A stretch of 64,000 nt of DNA from Desulfovibrio aminophilus (GCF_023660105.1 NZ_JAMHGA010000012.1:310001-374000); one strand, 5' to 3'; shown: positions 24,871 to 32,316, counted from the stretch's first letter. Made by a program: numbers and translations. The notes: generated from the letters alone by a model not told the origin.

Positions 24871-25401
24871 TCAATCAGTTATGGTTATGCACTCCCCAGA
24901 TGGCAGAGTGAGCCAGGTATAATGAAGCTGATCCGGGTCGATTTCCCGGGCGCGGGTCACGTAGGCCCGCAAGCAATTCTCAATCCACTCACGACTTGCT
25001 TCTGGCCCACCGGCTTCAATCTTCTCTGTCGTCTCGGCCCATGCTCGGCAAAGGGCTTCCTCGCACTCTACGGCCTTGCGGAACCACGCCAGACGCATGT
25101 GCCCCGCCAGCGTCCGGCCTTCCTGGGCCTCTAGCCCTGCCAATTTGGAAGCTTCAATCTTGGCGTCAGACTTCCGCGAAGCCGCCACCCGCAATCGGCC
25201 ATATTCGCGGGCCAAGCTCAAGGTTGCGGTGTGTTTACGCCCCGCCCTGTGCCTGAGCTTTCCCTCAAAAAAAGAGGCCAAATCATCGAAGCTCTCCGGG
25301 GGTAAAATATCCCGGTGCTTTCGCAGGAAGGCAGCCACCTTGGCTTTGTCTTTTTCGTATAGTAGGGCCAAGAACTGAGCACGAGCATGGCGGGCGTCCA
25401 T
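24871..25401 (-). CDS. Element protein of unknown function (176 aa)
   Basis: A 176-residue, charged, mostly helical protein starting MDARHARAQFLALLYEKDKA. The region 60-110 is basic and Ala/Lys-rich (LRVAASRKSDAKIEASKLAG), suggesting a nucleic-acid-binding helix. The C-terminal half contains two Cys (VECEEALCRAW and IENCLRAYV). No family is recognised. The ribosome binding site is GGAG. It lies between the integrase-side small genes and the alpA-rep block. Confidence 0.6.
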   Translation of the reverse strand: MDARHARAQFLALLYEKDKAKVAAFLRKHRDILPPESFDDLASFFEGKLRHRAGRKHTATLSLAREYGRLRVAASRKSDAKIEASKLAGLEAQEGRTLAGHMRLAWFRKAVECEEALCRAWAETTEKIEAGGPEASREWIENCLRAYVTRAREIDPDQLHYTWLTLPSGECITITD

Positions 25402-25458
25402 ATGTCTCCAGGATGGCCCCCCAGCCGAAGCCAGGGGGCTCTATGTCACTTTGCGAGC

Positions 25459-25749
25459 CTAGGTTGTCGCCAATGTCTTCCCACGCACCCTGGCGGAAGG
25501 GGTCGCCGGATGCTTGACCACCTCCCCCTTAGGACGGGGAGCGACGCCGCATTTTTCCTTAATCTCGGCCTTTTGCTCTTCCCGCAGCGCGGATTCGGCA
25601 AATATCATCAACGACTTGGCGGCCAGCTCAAGCGCACTAGATTTTTTAAGCGCAAGGCGGAAATTGGCTTCTACGCACCGTAGCGCCCCCCAGAACTCGC
25701 GGGGGACTTCGGGACGGCGGTTGATGCACTCGATGCATTGCTTACGCAT
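25459..25749 (-). CDS. Small element protein with N-terminal CxxC (96 aa)
   Basis: A 96-residue protein starting MRKQCIECINRRPEVPREFW, with a CxxC pair and a third Cys in LRCVEANFRL, followed by helices (SALELAAKSLMIFAESALRE) and a basic C-terminus. It could bind zinc with few ligands or simply be a helical adaptor; no family is recognised. The ATG at 25749 is chosen for GGAGGTG upstream. Its start overlaps the end of a 29-codon frame. Confidence 0.55.
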   Translation of the reverse strand: MRKQCIECINRRPEVPREFWGALRCVEANFRLALKKSSALELAAKSLMIFAESALREEQKAEIKEKCGVAPRPKGEVVKHPATPSARVRGKTLATT

Positions 25750-25831
25750 GCCCCACCTCCGACTCAATGGCGAGGTCGCCGCCGTTACCCTTGCTGGCTG
25801 GGTTCGTCTCGGGTACTCCTCGAATAGCCAT
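25742..25831 (-). CDS. Possible 29-aa peptide downstream of the integrase
   Basis: A 29-codon frame (MAIRGVPETNPASKGNGGDL, then AIESEVGHA) with a near-perfect Shine-Dalgarno AGGAGGTTGTC directly before its ATG at 25831. Its stop overlaps the start of the 96-aa gene, so it may be a leader peptide that couples translation. No function is recognised. Confidence 0.4.
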   Translation of the reverse strand: MAIRGVPETNPASKGNGGDLAIESEVGHA

Positions 25832-25865
25832 GACAACCTCCTGTCAGGTTTCGTGGTCAGGCCCT

Positions 25866-25888
25866 CCGGGGTGCTGCAACCACCCCGG
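25866..25888. promoter_or_regulatory. GC-rich inverted repeat after the integrase gene
   Basis: An 8-bp perfect inverted repeat CCGGGGTG/CACCCCGG with a 7-nt loop lies between the integrase stop and the small-gene cluster. There is no T-tract on either strand. It may be a pause hairpin or a protein-binding site. Confidence 0.35.
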
Positions 25889-25924
25889 CCGGGCCGTTCT
25901 ATTGGCAAGCGCCACTATGGCGCA

Positions 25925-27160
25925 TCAGCCCACGTCGAAAACAACCTTGATGACCCCGGGTTCGCGCTTCTCATTAGCCCGCTGCTCCAGCACGTTCACG
26001 GCAGCGCGAAGACCTTCCGGGCTCAAATGGCTATAGCGCTGGGTCATGCTGAAATCAGCGTGGCCCATGAGTTCCTTGACGACGTACAAACTGGTTCCCG
26101 ACTCCACAAGCCAGCTTGCGAATGTATGGCGCAGCGTATGAAAGCACACGGCCTGCCGGGGATCGGCAACATCTTGGTTGAAGAGTTCATCGGCAACGCG
26201 GCGGAACACGTTGGAAATCCGCTTCACCCTGTCCCCGGTGCGGTCAGTAAACACCAGCGGGCCGGGCGCGGCCTTACGGCGGTTGGCTAACATGGTGCGG
26301 ACCCGCTGGGTCATGTAGGCCACGCGGTTTACGCGGGCCTTGGGGTCACGGATGAAAAGTTGCGCGCGCTCAAAATCGCAGTCGTGCCAAGTGAGGGCCG
26401 CGATTTCCCCGAAGCGCAGGCCACAATCTAGGGCCATGAGGGCCATGTCGTGGGCCAGGATAGAGCGGGGTCTAAGCGCGTCCAGGAGTTCCCGCGCCTC
26501 ATCCGGGGTCAGGTAGCGTTGCCGCCGGTTGTCACGCTTGGGCAACGTCACCAACTTTGCCGGGCACGGGCCGGACACGTACCCGTCGCGGACGGCCAGG
26601 GTCCAGACCTGCCCGAACACGGCGAAAGCGTATTTGATCGTGGCCGGGGCCTTTCCTGCCCGGAGCATGGCGGCCTTGACCTTCTCCATGTCGAAAGCCG
26701 CAACACGGGCCAGGGGCTTTTCGGCCAGGGTCGGAGCCAGCCACTTCCGCCAAAGGGCCTGCTCTGCCGTGCGGGCTCCAGGCGACTTGGCACTCTGAAC
26801 CGGCCAGTAATTTTTCGCCCAGAACTCCCCGGCAGTAACGGCGGCTCGTTCGGCCAGCTTGCGGGCCTCTTCTTCGGTTTTGCGCTTGGCCTCGGCTTTG
26901 GCGCGGCGATCCGCCAGGGTCCGCTCCCCTTCCCCTGTCCTGGCGGCCTTGCGCAGTGCAACTAGCTGCTCGTGGGCGTACTCCAACATGGATTGCCCCA
27001 TGTCTCGGTGCTCGGACTCCCAGCCTAGCCCTTCCTCGATACGTAGGCCGTTCACCCGGTAGCGGATGGAGAAATAGCGGTCAGGGCGGAGCCCGTACTT
27101 ACGGGTTGCGTGCTCATAGAACCGGATGCCCCTCGCCGCCGTCTGCCACTTCACCGACAT
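25925..27160 (-). CDS. int: Tyrosine-recombinase integrase of the tRNA-Pro element
   Basis: Site-specific recombinase that inserts and, with a partner, excises the element. At 411 residues, the N-terminal arm-binding part (about 1-95; IRYRVNGLRIEEGLGWESEH) is followed by a Lys/Glu/Ala-rich helix (about 75-115), a core-binding SAM-like domain, and the catalytic domain. The catalytic residues are visible: Arg in LRFGEIAALTW, HTLRHTFASWLV (H-x-x-R), the Met-Gly-His of LMGHADFSM and the nucleophile Tyr in MTQRYSHLS. I chose the ATG at 27160 for its GGGAGG site 8 nt upstream; a TTG at 27166 is too close to it. It lies at the right end, reading inward from attR. Confidence 0.95.
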   Translation of the reverse strand: MSVKWQTAARGIRFYEHATRKYGLRPDRYFSIRYRVNGLRIEEGLGWESEHRDMGQSMLEYAHEQLVALRKAARTGEGERTLADRRAKAEAKRKTEEEARKLAERAAVTAGEFWAKNYWPVQSAKSPGARTAEQALWRKWLAPTLAEKPLARVAAFDMEKVKAAMLRAGKAPATIKYAFAVFGQVWTLAVRDGYVSGPCPAKLVTLPKRDNRRQRYLTPDEARELLDALRPRSILAHDMALMALDCGLRFGEIAALTWHDCDFERAQLFIRDPKARVNRVAYMTQRVRTMLANRRKAAPGPLVFTDRTGDRVKRISNVFRRVADELFNQDVADPRQAVCFHTLRHTFASWLVESGTSLYVVKELMGHADFSMTQRYSHLSPEGLRAAVNVLEQRANEKREPGVIKVVFDVG

Positions 27161-27195
27161 AGCCAACGCCTCCCGACCTACTCAAAAACCGATCT

Positions 27196-27314
27196 TCTCC
27201 CCCATCTCTCCCCCAAAAAGGCGTGAAAATGGGGCCTTCTTCGTGAGGTCATGTGAAGTACACTATGAATCAAGTGTAGGAATGTCAACGTAAAAGTTGC
27301 ACAGCGTGAAAATA
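27196..27314 (+). repeat. Candidate integrase arm-type sites, right end
   Basis: Two TCTCCCCC boxes (27196-27203, 27207-27214; 11 bp apart) and GTGAAAATG (27223-27231) repeat the left-end pattern. A further GTGAAAATA lies at 27306-27314, close to attR. The stretch upstream of int is AT-richer and must also contain the int promoter. Confidence 0.5.
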
Positions 27315-27331
27315 GGTGAAGCTTATATGAA

Positions 27332-27380
27332 TTGAATGGGGTTCAAGGGGTCGGAGGTTCAAATCCTCTCATCCCGACCA
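27332..27380 (+). repeat. attR: 49-bp copy of the tRNA-Pro 3' end
   Basis: Exact copy of 20656-20704. The preceding DNA (ACGTAAAAGTTGCACAGCG) shows no tRNA 5' half, so this is a tRNA fragment marking the right junction of the element. Confidence 0.95.
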
Positions 27381-27395
27381 CGATGACCTTGCCCC

Positions 27396-27430
27396 GGGGC
27401 CGGACAGCCAAGAGCTGACCGGCCCTTTTT
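27396..27430 (+). terminator. Original host terminator of tRNA-Pro, displaced by the element
   Basis: Stem GGGCCGG (27397-27403) / CCGGCCC (27419-27425) followed by TTTTT. It starts 16 bp after attR, where the tRNA terminator would lie in an empty chromosome. Confidence 0.8.
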
Positions 27431-27481
27431 CGTTTCTCCCCCCACCTCCCTTTCTTTATCCCGCGGCCCTCGCGCCGCGTC

Positions 27482-27527
27482 TTGACAACCATGTCCGGGC
27501 CCATTAAATGAATGAACGTTCATTCAT
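27482..27527 (+). promoter_or_regulatory. Promoter and 20-bp palindromic operator of the TetR/exporter operon
   Basis: TTGACA (27482-27487), a 16-bp spacer and TTAAAT (27504-27509) form the promoter. A perfect palindrome ATGAATGAACGTTCATTCAT (27508-27527) overlaps the -10 end and the start point, just before the ribosome binding site. TetR-family dimers bind such sites and block transcription, so autorepression by the first gene is likely. Confidence 0.75.
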
Positions 27528-27542
27528 CAAGAGGAGGACCCA

Positions 27543-28169
27543 ATGGCAGGCAAACGAGACGAACAACTCGCCCGACGCCGGGACCAGATATTGCGGGCGG
27601 CGGCCCAGGTGTTCCGCGCGCGCGGATTCCACGTGGCCTCCATGGCGGAAATCTCGACGGCGGCCGGACTGCTGAGCCCCGGCACCATCTATCGCTACTT
27701 CCAGAACAAGGACGCGCTCATCCAGGCCGTGATCGAGACCCAATACGCCCACTACGCGGCGGACGTGGACGCCCTGCTCGGCGCGCCGGAAGCCTTCGCC
27801 CGCATCTTCCACATGGACGGCGCGCTGCTCCAGGCGATCTGCACGCCCAACGAGTATGACCCCGGGTTGGAGACCGAACTGGAGTTCATCCGCAACCAGC
27901 GCCTGGCCGAGGCCCTGGAGAAGGCGGAGAGCGGGATCATGGAACGCATGGCCGCCGCCGTCCGCATGGCCCAGGAAAACGGCCTCGCCGACCCCGGCCT
28001 GGACACCGAATCCACGGCGCTGCTGCTCTTCAACCTGATCGAGGGGCTGGTGCTCGACGCCAACTATCGGGGCATGCGGGACATGGAGCGCATGGCGCGG
28101 ACCACGCGCACGCTGCTGCGCCGGTTCCTGCGCCCCGAGGCGGTCCCCGGGGAGGACGGCCGGTGCTGA
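27543..28169 (+). CDS. TetR family transcriptional repressor
   Basis: A 208-residue regulator with the N-terminal TetR helix-turn-helix: RDQILRAAAQVFRARGFHVA, SMAEISTAAGLLSPGTIYRY, FQNKDALIQAVIE. The C-terminal ligand domain is helical and not family-specific. AGGAGG precedes the ATG. Its last codons overlap the permease gene by 7 bp, so it is the first cistron of a four-gene operon (regulator, permease, ATPase, membrane fusion protein). It most likely represses the operon via the palindrome at 27508-27527 until an exported compound binds. Confidence 0.9.
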   Translation: MAGKRDEQLARRRDQILRAAAQVFRARGFHVASMAEISTAAGLLSPGTIYRYFQNKDALIQAVIETQYAHYAADVDALLGAPEAFARIFHMDGALLQAICTPNEYDPGLETELEFIRNQRLAEALEKAESGIMERMAAAVRMAQENGLADPGLDTESTALLLFNLIEGLVLDANYRGMRDMERMARTTRTLLRRFLRPEAVPGEDGRC

Positions 28170-29338
28170 AACGCGCCCTCGCCGGGCTCCTGGAGCGGTT
28201 CTCGTCCGTCTCCCTGGCCCGGTCCTCGCTCATCTACGACTGGCGGCGATACCTGGCAGCCCTCCTGGCCGTCTCCTTTTCCGGCCTCCTGGTGGCCATC
28301 CAGCTGGGCCTCCTCTTCGGCATGTTCGGCACGGTGTCCAACTACATAGAGGAATCCGGGGCCGACGTCTGGGTCGGCTACCCGGACACCAAGAGCGTGG
28401 ACCTGGGCCGCAACATCTCCACCAGGAACGAGGTGCATCTGCACATGCACCCCGGCGTCCGGCGGGTGGAGAAGATGCTCCTCGGCATGGGCGACTGGCG
28501 CCGTGACGACGGGGCCATGATCATGACCTACATCACCGGCGTGGACACCAGGCCGGACGGCATGGGCCTGGCCCGCGTCATCCCTCCGGACATGCGGCTG
28601 GCCCTGGACGAGCCGGGGGCCGTCGTGGTGGACGAGAGCGACATCGCGCGCCTCCGCGCCGAGGTGGGCAGTACGGTGGAGATCAACGGAAAGCGGGCCA
28701 AGGTGGTGGGCCTGACATCGGGCATGCGGGCCATCGGCGCGGCCAATGTCTTCTGCTCCCTGTCCACGGCGGAAGATTTCGGCCTCACGACGAGCAAAGG
28801 CGATGTGGAGACCACGTACTATCTGGTCCGCGCCCGCGACCCGCGCGACGTGGACGCCCTGCTCGACGACCTGATCCGCTCCGCCCCTCCGGGCAGCTTC
28901 TCGGCCTGGAAGTCCGACGACTTCGCCGTCCGTTCCCAGCTCTACTGGCTGCTGGAAACCGGCTCCGGCGTGGGTGTGGGATTCTCTTCTCTCCTCGGCC
29001 TCTTGGTGGGAGCGGTGATCACCAGCCAGACCCTGAAGGGCGCCATCATGAGTTCATTGAAGGAATACGCCACGCTGCGCGCCCTGGGCATTCCGCTGAA
29101 CGCGCTGCGGGCCGTGGTCGTGGAGCAGTCCTTCTGGATCGGCGTCGTGGGTCTGGTCCTGACGGCCGCGGGGCTGGCCTTCACCGCCGTGGCCGCGGAA
29201 GCCCTGCACGTGGCCCTGCTCTTCCCTTGGTGGTCGCTGGCCGGAACCGGAGTGCTCGTGCTCGGACTGGCGGTGGGCTCGGGAATGGCCGCCCTGCGCC
29301 CGCTCTATCGCGTCGACCCCGCGGAGCTGCTGCGATGA
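28163..29338 (+). CDS. ABC transporter permease, FtsX/DevC type
   Basis: Inner-membrane permease of 391 residues (GTG start, GGAGGA upstream). It has one N-terminal membrane helix (AALLAVSFSGLLVAIQLGLL), a periplasmic domain of about 220 residues, then three C-terminal helices (GFSSLLGLLVGAVITSQ; VVGLVLTAAGLAFTAVAAEA; LAGTGVLVLGLAVGSGMAAL). This is the MacB/FtsX-like topology. Paired with an ATPase and a membrane fusion protein it matches the DevBCA-type exporter, in which DevC is the permease. Such systems export glycolipids, peptides or other amphiphiles, often with an outer-membrane channel encoded elsewhere. It overlaps both neighbours. Confidence 0.85.
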   Translation: MLKRALAGLLERFSSVSLARSSLIYDWRRYLAALLAVSFSGLLVAIQLGLLFGMFGTVSNYIEESGADVWVGYPDTKSVDLGRNISTRNEVHLHMHPGVRRVEKMLLGMGDWRRDDGAMIMTYITGVDTRPDGMGLARVIPPDMRLALDEPGAVVVDESDIARLRAEVGSTVEINGKRAKVVGLTSGMRAIGAANVFCSLSTAEDFGLTTSKGDVETTYYLVRARDPRDVDALLDDLIRSAPPGSFSAWKSDDFAVRSQLYWLLETGSGVGVGFSSLLGLLVGAVITSQTLKGAIMSSLKEYATLRALGIPLNALRAVVVEQSFWIGVVGLVLTAAGLAFTAVAAEALHVALLFPWWSLAGTGVLVLGLAVGSGMAALRPLYRVDPAELLR

Positions 29339-30045
29339 ACAGGACATCGGAAACGGCCATCGAGGCAGTGGGACTGAACAAGGGATTCCGCACCGGCGCG
29401 GTGCACACCCAGGTGATCCGCGATCTGTCCCTGCGCCTGGAAAAGGGCGCGCTGACCCTGGTGATGGGCCCTTCCGGCTGCGGCAAGAGCACCCTGCTGG
29501 CGCTCATCAGCGGCCTGCTCCGGCCGGATTCCGGCGGGGTCACGGCCCTGGGCGCGGACCTTCTCGCCCTGGACGACGTCCGCCTGAACGCCTTCCGGCA
29601 GCAATACTGCGGTTTCATCTTCCAGGGCTTCAACCTGTTTTCCTCCCTGACCGCGCGCGAACAGGTGCAGCTCATCCTGAAGTACGGCGGCATGGACACC
29701 CACGCGGCCCGCGAGGCGGCGGACGAGGCCCTGTCCTTCGTCGGCCTGGACCACAAGGCCGGCCTGCGGCCCCTGGAACTCTCCGGCGGCGAGAAGCAGC
29801 GCGTGTCCATCGCCCGGGCCCTGGCCAAGGCTCCGGCCCTGCTGTTCGCCGACGAGCCCACCAGCGCGCTGGACGCGGCCAACGGCGAACGGGTGGTCGA
29901 CCTGCTCAAGAACGTGGCCCATGAAAAAGGCGCGGCCGTGGTCTGCGTGACGCACGACCACCGGCTCGAACACCACGCGGACCGCATCGTCCGCCTGGAA
30001 GACGGACAGATCGTAGGCGACGAGGTGCCGAACCATGACGCATGA
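29335..30045 (+). CDS. ABC transporter ATPase (DevA/LolD/MacB type)
   Basis: A 236-residue nucleotide-binding subunit: Walker A MGPSGCGKSTLL, Q-loop FIFQGFNLFSSLT, signature LSGGEKQRVSIARAL, Walker B LLFADEPTSALD and switch His in CVTHDHRLEHHA. The short length and QGFNLF motif match the LolD/MacB/DevA group that works with FtsX-like permeases. The ATG overlaps the permease stop (ATGA), and its own 3' end overlaps the next gene by 11 bp, so all subunits are translationally coupled. Confidence 0.92.
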   Translation: MNRTSETAIEAVGLNKGFRTGAVHTQVIRDLSLRLEKGALTLVMGPSGCGKSTLLALISGLLRPDSGGVTALGADLLALDDVRLNAFRQQYCGFIFQGFNLFSSLTAREQVQLILKYGGMDTHAAREAADEALSFVGLDHKAGLRPLELSGGEKQRVSIARALAKAPALLFADEPTSALDAANGERVVDLLKNVAHEKGAAVVCVTHDHRLEHHADRIVRLEDGQIVGDEVPNHDA

Positions 30046-31024
30046 GGAATCGCGGAACAACGAGGATCTGGCCCGGCCCGTCACCCGGAGCTGGAAGCGA
30101 CGCCTGCTCGGGGCGGCGCTGTTCCTGGCCGGAATGGTGGCGGGCATGCTCCTGCTGAGCGAAGACGGCCAGGAGCAGAAGGCGACGGAAGCGCCCGTGG
30201 CGCGGAAGACCTATGCCGCGGTGGCCAAGGGCCGGGTGGATATCGAGGGCGGCCTGATCAAGCTCGCCGCCGCCCGGGACGGCGTTCTCCGCGACGTCCT
30301 GGTGGAGGAAGGCGCGGCCGTGACCAAGGGGCAGGTGCTGGCGACCCTCACGGACGACGCCCAAAAGCTGGAGGCCGCCGTGGCCCGGGAGGAAATGGCC
30401 CAGGCCCAGGCCGACATGGCCGGGATCGAGGTCCGGCTCAAGGCCGCCGAACGCGACGCCAAACGCTACGGCAGCCTTCTCTCCTCCTCGGCCGTGTCGC
30501 GCATGGAATACGACAAGTCCCAGGACCAGGCCGCGCAGCTCAGGGCCGAGCTGGCCTCGGCCAGGGCCCGCCTGCAGACCGCCCGGGGCCGCCTGGAGCG
30601 CGCGGCCTACGAACTGGAGCGCAGCCAGATCCGCGCCCCGCTGGACGGCATGATCGTCAAGCGCATGGCCCGGCCCGGCGACGGAGTCAGCTCGCTCAAC
30701 GTGACGCCCCTCTTCCTCTTCGCCCCCGAGGCCCCGCGCATCGTCCGGGCCGAGCTGGAAGAACGCTTCGTGCAGGCGGTCAAGGCCGGGATGCGGGCGG
30801 AGATCATTCCCGAGGTGGACGAGAACCGGCGCTACGCGGGAACCGTGCTCCGCGTGGGCAGCGCCTTCACCCAGCGGGAGGGCACGGACGACGCCTCGCA
30901 GCGCAAGGACGTGCGCATGGTGGACTGCGTCCTCACCCTGGAGGACGCGGACCTGATCATCGGTCAGCGGGTTCTGGTCAAGTTCCTGCCCGAGGAAGCT
31001 CCCGCGCCCACGCCGGGCGGTTGA
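30035..31024 (+). CDS. Membrane fusion protein (HlyD/DevB type)
   Basis: Periplasmic adaptor of the exporter, 329 residues. One N-terminal anchor helix (LLGAALFLAGMVAGMLLL, about residues 24-42) is followed by a lipoyl-like half (DGVLRDVLVEEGAAVTKGQV), a helical hairpin of about 110 residues rich in Ala/Arg/Glu, the second lipoyl half (RSQIRAPLDGMIVKRMARPG) and a beta-barrel domain. It links the ABC pump to an outer-membrane channel. No TolC-like gene is adjacent. It is the last gene of the TetR-controlled operon and ends next to the convergent cdaR-like gene. Confidence 0.88.
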   Translation: MTHEESRNNEDLARPVTRSWKRRLLGAALFLAGMVAGMLLLSEDGQEQKATEAPVARKTYAAVAKGRVDIEGGLIKLAAARDGVLRDVLVEEGAAVTKGQVLATLTDDAQKLEAAVAREEMAQAQADMAGIEVRLKAAERDAKRYGSLLSSSAVSRMEYDKSQDQAAQLRAELASARARLQTARGRLERAAYELERSQIRAPLDGMIVKRMARPGDGVSSLNVTPLFLFAPEAPRIVRAELEERFVQAVKAGMRAEIIPEVDENRRYAGTVLRVGSAFTQREGTDDASQRKDVRMVDCVLTLEDADLIIGQRVLVKFLPEEAPAPTPGG

Positions 31025-31025
31025 A

Positions 31026-32210
31026 TCAGCCGTTCCCGGCCGCCTCGCGGGCGAAGGCCAGGCGCAGGGCCAGGGCGTCGTCGGGGCGCCGCAGGGGGTC
31101 GAGCCCGCTGGCCTCGCGGAAGCGGGCCAGGCGATAGGCCAGGGTGTTGCGGTGCACGCCCAGGGCCTCGGCGGCGGCCTCGCTGTCCAGGCCGTGGACC
31201 AGGAGGACGCGCGCGGTCTCGGCCAGGGCGGGCTTGCGCCGGATGGCCGCGTCCAGCGTCTGGAACAGCGGGCCGAGCACCTGGGCCGCCGGGCCGGACA
31301 CGGCCTCGCGCAGCACGTAGCCCACGGCCAACTCCCGTTCGTAGATGGAGCGGCAGGGCCTGGGCCCGGTGGCCCGGCGCAGGCAGTACTCCGCCTGGCC
31401 GTGGGAATGGGCGTAGTCCTCCAGCCGCTCCACCTGGGCCCCGACGCCGCCGAGCACGCGGCTCCCGGTCCACTTCACCAGGGACGCGGCCAGCTCCCGG
31501 AGCCAGTCCTGGGTCACCGCGGAGGGATCTCCGGGACCGAAGGCCTTGAGGCAGATCAGGCGTCCGCCCAGGATCACGGCCGCGTCCCGCCCGTCCACAA
31601 GCCCGGCCCCATTCAGGTGCTGCAGGACCGCCTCGGCCGAGCGCTCCTGGATGAGTTCCGAACTGCCGTAGCGCTCGACAAAGCCCGAGAGCAGCCCCGA
31701 AATGTCGGCCACGGCCACGCAGCGCGGCAGGTCCAGGTCGAAGCCCAGGGGCTTGGCCGCCCGGCGCAGGCGGCCGAGGTTCTCGCCCACGTTCCGGCCG
31801 AGCAGCAGCTCCACCAGCGACTCGGTGTTCTTCATCCGCTGCAGGGCCAGGTTTTGCAGAAGCTCCCGCTCCAGAAAGAGCTCGGTGATCATCTTGATCA
31901 GCCGGGCCGTGCCGCGCACCTCCTCGGGGTCGCCGGTCACGCCGATGACCCCGATGACCCGGTCGTCCAGCACCAGGGGCAGGTTCACGCCCGGCCGCGA
32001 GCCGGGATAGAGCCCGGTCTGGTCCTCGTGGATCTCCACGCCCCGGCCCAGGGCGACCACGTCCCGGGCGCCCTTGTGAAACGTGCCGCGCCGCTGCACC
32101 TGGGCCGTGCCGATGATGATGCCCTCGCGGTTCATGATGTTCACGTTGCGGTGGATGAGCCCCTGGGCCGTGTCCACGATGCGCTGGGCCAGTTCGTCCG
32201 GGATGAGCAT
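31026..32210 (-). CDS. cdaR: CdaR family transcriptional regulator of sugar-acid use
   Basis: A 394-residue regulator with the N-terminal sugar-diacid recognition domain (MLIPDELAQRIVDTAQGLIH; MNREGIIIGTAQVQRRGTFH; VNLPLVLDDRVIGVIGVTGD) and a C-terminal PucR/CdaR helix-turn-helix (TARVLLVHGLDSEAAAEALG; VHRNTLAYRLARFREASGLD). E. coli CdaR activates glucarate, galactarate and glycerate genes. Here it is divergent from a GntP permease and a glycerate 2-kinase, the expected targets. The ATG at 32210 is chosen because GGAGG lies 5 nt upstream; a longer in-frame start crosses a palindrome at 32227-32244. Confidence 0.88.
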   Translation of the reverse strand: MLIPDELAQRIVDTAQGLIHRNVNIMNREGIIIGTAQVQRRGTFHKGARDVVALGRGVEIHEDQTGLYPGSRPGVNLPLVLDDRVIGVIGVTGDPEEVRGTARLIKMITELFLERELLQNLALQRMKNTESLVELLLGRNVGENLGRLRRAAKPLGFDLDLPRCVAVADISGLLSGFVERYGSSELIQERSAEAVLQHLNGAGLVDGRDAAVILGGRLICLKAFGPGDPSAVTQDWLRELAASLVKWTGSRVLGGVGAQVERLEDYAHSHGQAEYCLRRATGPRPCRSIYERELAVGYVLREAVSGPAAQVLGPLFQTLDAAIRRKPALAETARVLLVHGLDSEAAAEALGVHRNTLAYRLARFREASGLDPLRRPDDALALRLAFAREAAGNG

Positions 32211-32226
32211 GCCGCCTCCATGATGC

Positions 32227-32316
32227 TTTGTGCGAATGCACAAAAAAGAGTCCTCTCCGCCTACCCGGTTTTGTCGATCTTTCCAATTGAAATTGTCACG
32301 TGATTTTGAAATTGGA
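32227..32316. promoter_or_regulatory. Divergent control region between cdaR-like and gntP-like genes
   Basis: Two dyads stand out. TTTGTGC-GAAT-GCACAAA (32227-32244) lies 16 bp upstream of the cdaR-like start. An imperfect inverted repeat CCAATT...AATTGG (about 32283-32314) is centred on CACGTG (32297-32302). Either could bind the regulator or a dimeric global factor. The rest of the 273-bp gap shows no clear promoter boxes. Confidence 0.4.

Larger units (their letters stand above)
20656..27380. mobile_element. 6.7-kb integrative element in tRNA-Pro (satellite- or island-like, with iteron origin)
   Basis: The element is bounded by the 49-bp att repeats. It holds an integrase at the right end, an AlpA-like protein, a winged-helix Rep-like protein followed by iterons, an ERCC4 nuclease and about eight small genes of unknown function, all transcribed leftward and closed by a terminator at 20851-20882. 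Its base composition is visibly less GC-rich than the host flanks. No capsid, portal, terminase, tail, relaxase or secretion gene is present. The int/AlpA/Rep/ori combination with no structural genes resembles phage-inducible satellites, but that is inference; an integrative plasmid-like element is the alternative. Confidence 0.9.

Noticed and set aside
20656-27380. Complete prophage or conjugative element
   Set aside because: No terminase, portal, capsid, tail, lysis, relaxase or type IV secretion gene is present.
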